The notes under the pieces are model-generated. The model did not search any database, was not told the origin of the DNA, and worked only from the letters and a program-made list of their open reading frames with translations. Positions 14,015 to 18,170 of a DNA stretch of 18,170 bases are shown here, piece after piece. The stretch lies in the NCBI GenBank assembly GCA_002435835.1, contig DIVM01000338.1, forward strand, positions 1 through 18,170, given 5' to 3'. This DNA is from Firmicutes bacterium UBA6132 (GTDB lineage: Bacteria > Bacillota_A > Clostridia > Tissierellales > Sedimentibacteraceae). The position numbers and the translations under genes were made by a program. Position 1 is the first letter of the stretch. Every line of letters begins with the position of its first letter.

Positions 14015-14778
14015 TTAATATACCCTATTTTTTCTGATATTTCTTTGGCTCCTTTAACTATAAGTCTTACATACTCTTCACTGTTTTCAGGAAATCTAAA
14101 TGCTGGAGTTGAAATTGCCAAACACCCTTTAATATTGCCTTTAATATCAAATATAGGTGCCGCTACACAGCCAACATTATCGTCTTTTTTACCATCTCTA
14201 ATAGCATAGCCGTCCTTTCTTACCTTTTTGAGTGTTGCAATAAAATCTTCTGAATTAATATCGGATATTTTTTTGACTTCATTAATTACATCATACCACT
14301 GTTCCTCGTTTTGGAATGCCAATATAGCTTTTCCAGTAGCTCCCACCCATATGGGCTCTCTTGAGCCAACTTTAACAGACTGCTTTATTAACTGTGGACT
14401 TTCCACCTGTTCAAAACAAATCCTATCCAAGCCATCATAAACATATACATGAACTGTTTCCTTTGTTTTTGTGTTTATATGCTTTAAAACCGACATACTA
14501 ATTCTTCTTAAGTCAATAGTTTCCTTTGCAACTTCACCTAAGTAATATACAACACTGCCCAGTACATATTTGTTGTTATCTTCATCTTTAGATAAAAAAC
14601 CTTTATCCAACATTGTATTTAAAAGTCTTGATGTAGTAGATTTAGCCAAACCCATTTTTTTAGAAATCTCAGTAAGTGTAAGTTCCTTATCATTCCAATC
14701 GAAACACATAAGTATATCAAGAGCTTTATTTATGCTTTTTACATTTTTGGTATCATTTTTATCCACTGTTTCATTCAT
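14008..14778 (-). CDS. IclR-family transcriptional regulator, third
   Basis: A 256-residue IclR protein with a longer, charged N-terminus (MNETVDKNDTKNVKS). The winged helix-turn-helix covers about residues 15-70 with LAKSTTSRLLNTML as recognition helix, clearly different from the paired regulators. The effector domain has GSREPIWVGATGKAILAF and GYAIRDGKKDDNVGCVAAPIFD. GGGAGG lies 6 bases before the ATG. It has its own promoter and lies downstream of the terminator that ends the CoA-transferase operon. It overlaps the MFS remnant at its 3' end by 7 bases. It probably controls a local unit, such as the AEC permease, the lost transporter, or the CoA-transferase operon; the shared promoter element favours the AEC gene and itself. 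Confidence 0.9.
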   Translation of the reverse strand: MNETVDKNDTKNVKSINKALDILMCFDWNDKELTLTEISKKMGLAKSTTSRLLNTMLDKGFLSKDEDNNKYVLGSVVYYLGEVAKETIDLRRISMSVLKHINTKTKETVHVYVYDGLDRICFEQVESPQLIKQSVKVGSREPIWVGATGKAILAFQNEEQWYDVINEVKKISDINSEDFIATLKKVRKDGYAIRDGKKDDNVGCVAAPIFDIKGNIKGCLAISTPAFRFPENSEEYVRLIVKGAKEISEKIGYIKK

Positions 14779-14791
14779 GGAGTGCCTCCCG

Positions 14792-14805
14792 TTTTTTGCT
14801 TTACT
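14792..14805. promoter_or_regulatory. Shared element in the third IclR promoter
   Basis: On the minus strand AGTAAAGCAAAAAA lies two bases after the -10 box, matching the element at 13706-13719 in 12 of 14 positions. Candidate site for autoregulation. Confidence 0.4.
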
Positions 14806-14807
14806 CG

Positions 14808-14836
14808 ATTATAACTCATATTATTTCTTCAGTCAA
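14808..14836 (-). promoter_or_regulatory. Promoter of the third IclR gene
   Basis: TTGACT (14831-14836), a 17-base spacer and TATAAT (14808-14813) on the minus strand. Confidence 0.75.
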
Positions 14837-14872
14837 TAAATGCAAATTCTTATCATACACAGCATCTTCCTT

Positions 14873-14916
14873 AAAAAAAGAATATCTATGGAGAATTTTC
14901 TCCCCTATAGATATAC
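14873..14916 (-). terminator. Intrinsic terminator of the CoA-transferase operon
   Basis: ATATCTAT pairs with ATAGATAT, followed after a small bulge by GGAGA with TCTCC around a short loop (14882-14915). On the minus strand the stem is followed by CTTTTTTT. It lies about 50 bases after the last gene of the operon. Confidence 0.75.
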
Positions 14917-14966
14917 TTTACATTTTATTATTTATTAAAAATTATATTAAAATTTTTTTAAATAAA

Positions 14967-15419
14967 TTATATTTTAACTTTATCATGTATAATATTTGCT
15001 GCCGCTCTTAACCCTAATAAATAAACGTCTGATCCTAACCCAACTATTATACCCTTAGCAATAGGAGAAATAACTGAATAATGTCTGAATTCTTCCCTAG
15101 CATGTACATTTGACATGTGCAATTCCAGTATTGGCACTGTTAAGATTGCTAAAGCATCTCTCAATCCATAGCTATAATGAGTCCATGCTCCTGCATTTAT
15201 AAGAACTGCATCAAAGTTTTCAAAGAAAGCCTGGTGGATTCTTTCGCACATTTCTCCTTCATTATTTGTTTGAAAAGATTCAACTTCAACATCCAATTCT
15301 TTACCAAGATTTGTTAAACTTTCATTTATTTCATCAAGAGTTATAGTTCCATATTGTTTAGGATCTCTCTTTCCGAACATATTGTGGTTTATTCCATGTA
15401 ACATTAATACTTTTTTCAT
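14967..15419 (-). CDS. Divergent type II 3-dehydroquinate dehydratase
   Basis: A 150-residue protein with the full flavodoxin-like fold of type II dehydroquinase, which forms dodecamers and dehydrates 3-dehydroquinate to 3-dehydroshikimate. Catalytic features are present: R18 and Y23 in KRDPKQYG, Q50-x-N52-x-x-G in FQTNNEG, N75 in LINAGAWTH, E99/H101 and S103/N104 in LELHMSNVHAREEFR, and R112. But positions that are nearly fixed in the family differ: LNGPNLN is LHGINHN here, and INPGAYTH is INAGAWTH. The change of a conserved Asn, Pro and Leu next to the active site suggests altered substrate use, probably catabolic. AAGGAGA precedes the ATG. It is the last gene of the operon with VOC, dehydrogenase, MaoC and CoA-transferase genes. 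I leave out the symbol because the role is uncertain. Confidence 0.82.
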   Translation of the reverse strand: MKKVLMLHGINHNMFGKRDPKQYGTITLDEINESLTNLGKELDVEVESFQTNNEGEMCERIHQAFFENFDAVLINAGAWTHYSYGLRDALAILTVPILELHMSNVHAREEFRHYSVISPIAKGIIVGLGSDVYLLGLRAAANIIHDKVKI

Positions 15420-15454
15420 TATTTGTCTCCTTATAATTCAATTATATTTTATTT

Positions 15455-15850
15455 TTAATTTCTTGGATCTATTTCTAATATTTCTTTAACCGAATTTTTG
15501 CTTGCTTGCATTAACTCAACCGAAAGACCATCAGGCAAAGAAAACCAGTTCCTACCTTGTGGCAATTCTTTTACACCTTCAAATGAATATACTTCGTTCA
15601 ATGCTTCTTCTAAATCTTCTGTAAATATTCCTATATGCCAAACTCTTTCATTTGTATGGTCTGCGCTTTTATAATCAGGTGAAGTTGTTAATTGCATGCC
15701 ACCTACCCACACTTGTTCAGGGTTTTCTATTGTTCCATTCAATTGTCTTATACCCATCCCTAATGCTTTTTCGAAAAAGTTTATATACCAGTGCACATCT
15801 TTTACTCTAACTGCAACATGTTCCAAATACGATTTTTTTGTATATGCCAT
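15455..15850 (-). CDS. VOC-fold (glyoxalase/dioxygenase superfamily) protein
   Basis: A 131-residue single-domain vicinal-oxygen-chelate protein with two beta-alpha-beta-beta-beta modules. Likely metal ligands are H11 (LEHVAV), H72 (VWHIGIF) and E112 (SVELMQ), the spacing expected when a fourth ligand comes from the second chain or a water. LPDGLSVELMQ is a common VOC ending. Members include glyoxalase I, methylmalonyl-CoA epimerase and ring-cleaving dioxygenases; here the CoA-transferase and hydratase neighbours favour an epimerase or isomerase of a CoA ester or hydroxy acid. GGAG precedes the ATG. It lies between the reductase-like and dehydroquinase-like genes with gaps of only 13 and 35 bases. 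Confidence 0.8.
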   Translation of the reverse strand: MAYTKKSYLEHVAVRVKDVHWYINFFEKALGMGIRQLNGTIENPEQVWVGGMQLTTSPDYKSADHTNERVWHIGIFTEDLEEALNEVYSFEGVKELPQGRNWFSLPDGLSVELMQASKNSVKEILEIDPRN

Positions 15851-15863
15851 ATAAATGCTCCAT

Positions 15864-16832
15864 CTATTTATTATAATTTTGTTGCCAAAACTCTAAACCT
15901 TTTACACATGCTACTAATGTTTCATTTACAGGAGTTGGTATATTACATTTTTTACCCCATCTTACAATAGCCCCATTAATATAATCCACTTCTGTAGCTG
16001 CACCTTTTTCTAAGCTTTGAAGAATTGATGTTTTAAATCCATCCGGCAAACCAGCGGACGTTTTATACCATATTTCTTCTGCATCAAAAGTTGTAAGAAC
16101 AATACCATTTGCTTTTGCAACTGCAATTCCTTCATTTATAGCAGCTAATCCTGTTTGTTTTAATTCAGGATGAACAAAATGTCCATACGTATCATACAAA
16201 CCACCATACGGCAATTTTGTCACACCGCTAAGCGCTCCAGCCGCAACATTTATTAATAACTTATCCCATATTAATCCTGATATGTTAGGAAGAACTTCTG
16301 TTAATATGCCAAACTTTGTTAATTGTTCTGCCATATGCTTAATTCTGTCAGTTATTTTTCCATCCATTTCACCAATATACGTGTATTTTCCCTTTGTTGT
16401 ACCTATAACTTTACCCGGTTCTAACAACAAACCACCAACGTATGTTTTCCCACCAATTACATTATCTTTACCAATTACTTCTATTATAGCTTCTTCATTG
16501 CCTAACCCATTTTGCAATGACATTACAAGTGTATTTTCTCCAATGATAGAACTATTCTTTGCTTCTTCTATTGCAGTTTTAGTAGCAAACGATTTAACTA
16601 AAACTATAACCAAATCTGCTGGACCTATATTTTCATAATTAGTTTGGGCTTTAACTTTTACATATCTTTCATGATTATCTTGTGCACCGTCTATTAAATA
16701 TAAACCCTTTTCATTTATAGCATTTACGTGTGCTGTCCATTGATCAATTAAATATACTTCATTCCCTGCTTCTGCAAGAGTTCCTCCAATCGTGCTGCCT
16801 AATGAACCTGAACCTAACATACAAATTTTCAT
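15864..16832 (-). CDS. Ketopantoate reductase family dehydrogenase (PanE/ApbA)
   Basis: A 322-residue member of the 2-dehydropantoate 2-reductase family. The Rossmann motif GSGSLG (7-12) starts the protein; the residue after the second strand is D30 in YLIDQW, where the NADPH-using E. coli enzyme has an Arg, so NAD(H) is probable. Further family marks are K80 (VLVKSF), N108 (SLQNGLGNEE), the catalytic Lys in GLIWDKLLINVAAG near residue 190, and a C-terminal EVDYING with the substrate-side Glu. The start at 16832 was chosen because AAGGTG lies just upstream; a TTG at 16868 would overlap the MaoC gene. The gene sits in a catabolic operon with no panB or panC, so a 2- or 3-oxoacid/hydroxyacid dehydrogenase role is more likely than pantothenate synthesis. 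Exact substrate unknown. Confidence 0.85.
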   Translation of the reverse strand: MKICMLGSGSLGSTIGGTLAEAGNEVYLIDQWTAHVNAINEKGLYLIDGAQDNHERYVKVKAQTNYENIGPADLVIVLVKSFATKTAIEEAKNSSIIGENTLVMSLQNGLGNEEAIIEVIGKDNVIGGKTYVGGLLLEPGKVIGTTKGKYTYIGEMDGKITDRIKHMAEQLTKFGILTEVLPNISGLIWDKLLINVAAGALSGVTKLPYGGLYDTYGHFVHPELKQTGLAAINEGIAVAKANGIVLTTFDAEEIWYKTSAGLPDGFKTSILQSLEKGAATEVDYINGAIVRWGKKCNIPTPVNETLVACVKGLEFWQQNYNK

Positions 16833-16860
16833 ATAACACCTTCTTTTTTTAAATTTATTA

Positions 16861-17295
16861 TTAATCAAGAGGGAAAAATTTTAATATGTGATTTGCAACC
16901 ACAACTACTTCTCCATGTTGGTTTACAACTTCAACTTTACCTACTGATTTTAAATTATCATTATCAATTTCTATTATTGTATATGTAGCTGTAACAGTAT
17001 CTCCAAAATATACAGGCTTTACAAATCTTAATCTGTCGTAGCCATATGATACACTAGGTATTTCTGCTTTCGCTTGTGTTTGTATTAAAGTTGATGCCGT
17101 TGATCCTAATGCAAAAGTTAACACGCCATGAACAATTCTTGTTTTGTATTTTGTTGTATTCATAAATGCTTCATTCATATGCATTTGACTAAAATCTCCG
17201 GTAATTCCTGCAAACATATAAACATCTGACTCACTTATTGTTTTTGTAAATGTACAACTATCCCCAAGTTCAAAAGGTACTTTTATTTCGCTCAT
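16861..17295 (-). CDS. MaoC-like enoyl-CoA hydratase/dehydratase
   Basis: A 144-residue single hot-dog domain of the (R)-specific enoyl-CoA hydratase (MaoC/PhaJ) family, which adds water to or removes it from a CoA ester. The hydratase motif GITGDFSQMHMNEAF holds the catalytic pair D34 and H39, and the RIVHGVLTFAL segment provides the second conserved His. The NP residues usual between D and H are SQ here, so it is a divergent member. AGGAG lies about 8 bases before the ATG. It follows the CoA-transferase gene by about 48 bases with no terminator, and the coupling suggests it acts on the CoA ester the transferase makes. Itaconyl/mesaconyl-CoA hydratases belong to this family, so a methyl-branched dicarboxylate is a possible substrate. 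Confidence 0.87.
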   Translation of the reverse strand: MSEIKVPFELGDSCTFTKTISESDVYMFAGITGDFSQMHMNEAFMNTTKYKTRIVHGVLTFALGSTASTLIQTQAKAEIPSVSYGYDRLRFVKPVYFGDTVTATYTIIEIDNDNLKSVGKVEVVNQHGEVVVVANHILKFFPLD

Positions 17296-17343
17296 TTCAT
17301 TTTCTCCTTTAATTATTATTAAAATTTAATCAACCAATATTTC

Positions 17344-18170
17344 CTATATATCAAATTGTTCTTTCTTAATACCCATAGATGCTTCTAAAAATATTCTATG
17401 GTCCATTTCCTTTAAATCAGATGCTATTTTGGGTACAAATCCCATCTTCGCTACTATATCATTTTCTATATCCATATCTGGAGCTATTTCACAAAGTTCC
17501 AATCCATCTTCCGTTAATCTAAATACAGCTCTTTCAGTTATATATATAACATCTTGTCCTCTTTTAATTGCATCACTGCCGTTAAATGTAATTTCAGGAA
17601 CTTGAGATATCAACTTTTTAAATTTGCCTTCTTGATTTATTTTCACTTTACCTTCTTCCACAGATACTTTTAAACTACCTGCTGTCAATGTTCCGCAAAA
17701 TATCACCTTTTTAGTATTCTGACAAATATTTACAAACCCGCCAGTCCCCATAATTTTTCCATTAAATTTGTGAACATTAACATTACCAAATTTATCTACT
17801 TCGGCGAAACTCAAGAAACATACATCAAGTCCTCCACCGTCGTAGAAATCAAACTGTGATGGCATATCTAACATCGCTTGCATGTTTACGCTAGCTCCAA
17901 AGAAAATCCCTTGAGCTGAAACGCCTCCTATGGGACCTGTTTCAACTGTCAATGTAAACTTTTCATCCACACCTTCTTCTCTAGCCACAATCCCAATACC
18001 ATCTGCAATACCAACACCTACATTACCTACATATCCTGACTTAACCTCAAACAAAGCACGTCTTGCTATAACTTTACGCTCATTTAAAGGAAGCGGAACA
18101 ACTTCACCGGGATCCATAATGTAATCACCGGATAAGAAACGATCAGTAACTCCAGAGTATAATTGTGGCT
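17344..18170 (-). CDS. Propionate/acetate CoA-transferase family, C-terminal part
   Basis: The frame is open to the right edge (no start codon seen), so this is the C-terminal part, about 275 codons, of a family I CoA-transferase of the Pct/YdiF type (usual length about 520). It transfers CoA from acetyl-CoA or another acyl-CoA to a carboxylate. Visible marks are SGVTDRFLSGDY at the right edge, LTVETGPIGG with the Glu that forms the CoA thioester in this family, FDFYDGGGLDVCFLSFAEVD, GNVNVHKF, and GTGGFVNICQNTKKVIFCGT. The ATG at 18117 is internal and was not used as a start. It is the first visible gene of the operon; its promoter lies beyond the window. The acid it activates is not known. 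Confidence 0.9.
   Translation of the reverse strand, partial: PQLYSGVTDRFLSGDYIMDPGEVVPLPLNERKVIARRALFEVKSGYVGNVGVGIADGIGIVAREEGVDEKFTLTVETGPIGGVSAQGIFFGASVNMQAMLDMPSQFDFYDGGGLDVCFLSFAEVDKFGNVNVHKFNGKIMGTGGFVNICQNTKKVIFCGTLTAGSLKVSVEEGKVKINQEGKFKKLISQVPEITFNGSDAIKRGQDVIYITERAVFRLTEDGLELCEIAPDMDIENDIVAKMGFVPKIASDLKEMDHRIFLEASMGIKKEQFDI

Noticed and set aside
15864..16832. Pantothenate biosynthesis gene panE
   Set aside because: The family is right, but no other pantothenate gene is present, the cofactor-site Asp suggests NAD(H), and the operon is catabolic in character.
18117..18170. ATG at 18117 as the start of the CoA-transferase gene
   Set aside because: The frame stays open to the window edge and encodes conserved family residues (TDRFLSGDY) upstream of this codon, so the gene is cut by the edge.

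Overview
The window is very AT-rich, with TTGACA-17-TATAAT promoters, AGGAGG-type ribosome binding sites and short intrinsic terminators. This points to a low-GC Gram-positive bacterium. An acylating aldehyde dehydrogenase, CoA-transferase and CoA-ester enzymes with no oxygenase fit an anaerobic, fermentative member of the Clostridia or Tissierellia; no closer placement can be supported. All genes but one lie on the minus strand. No tRNA, rRNA, insertion sequence or CRISPR array was seen.

Layout, left to right. 1-343: gene-free, with stacked candidate promoters pointing out of the window. 383-1342: an HMG-CoA-lyase-type aldolase with its own promoter. 1538-1756: a small unknown protein. 1816-2682: a YdiB-like quinate/shikimate dehydrogenase. 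2774-5713: a tripartite TRAP transporter (dctQ-dctM-dctP order). 6117-7738: two paralogous IclR regulators. 7869-11270: an acylating aldehyde dehydrogenase followed by a thiamine-diphosphate enzyme. 11857-12678 (plus strand): a TIM-barrel isomerase/dehydratase-like protein. 12761-13690: an AEC permease. 13790-14014: the remnant of an MFS transporter. 14008-14778: a third IclR regulator. 14967-18170: an operon of CoA-transferase (cut by the window edge), MaoC hydratase, ketopantoate-reductase-like dehydrogenase, VOC protein and a divergent type II dehydroquinase-like protein.

Taken together this looks like a catabolic island for an organic acid. The TRAP (and perhaps AEC) carriers import it, dehydrogenases and dehydratases modify it, the ThDP enzyme cleaves a C-C bond to an aldehyde, the aldehyde dehydrogenase makes an acyl-CoA, and the CoA-transferase, hydratase and lyase work on CoA esters. 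The enzyme types recall inositol and quinate catabolism (dehydrogenase, TIM-barrel dehydratase, ThDP ring-cleaving enzyme, acylating dehydrogenase), so a cyclic polyol acid is a plausible but unproven substrate.

The strongest new signal is regulatory. A 15-bp palindrome of the form TTTC-N7-GAAA recurs beside the promoters of the lyase, the TRAP operon, the first IclR gene and the aldehyde dehydrogenase, and in the region upstream of the isomerase. In three cases it shares one base with a TATAAT box. It is a good candidate operator for the paired IclR proteins, and it would tie scattered transcription units into one regulon. The AEC and third-IclR promoters share a different element.
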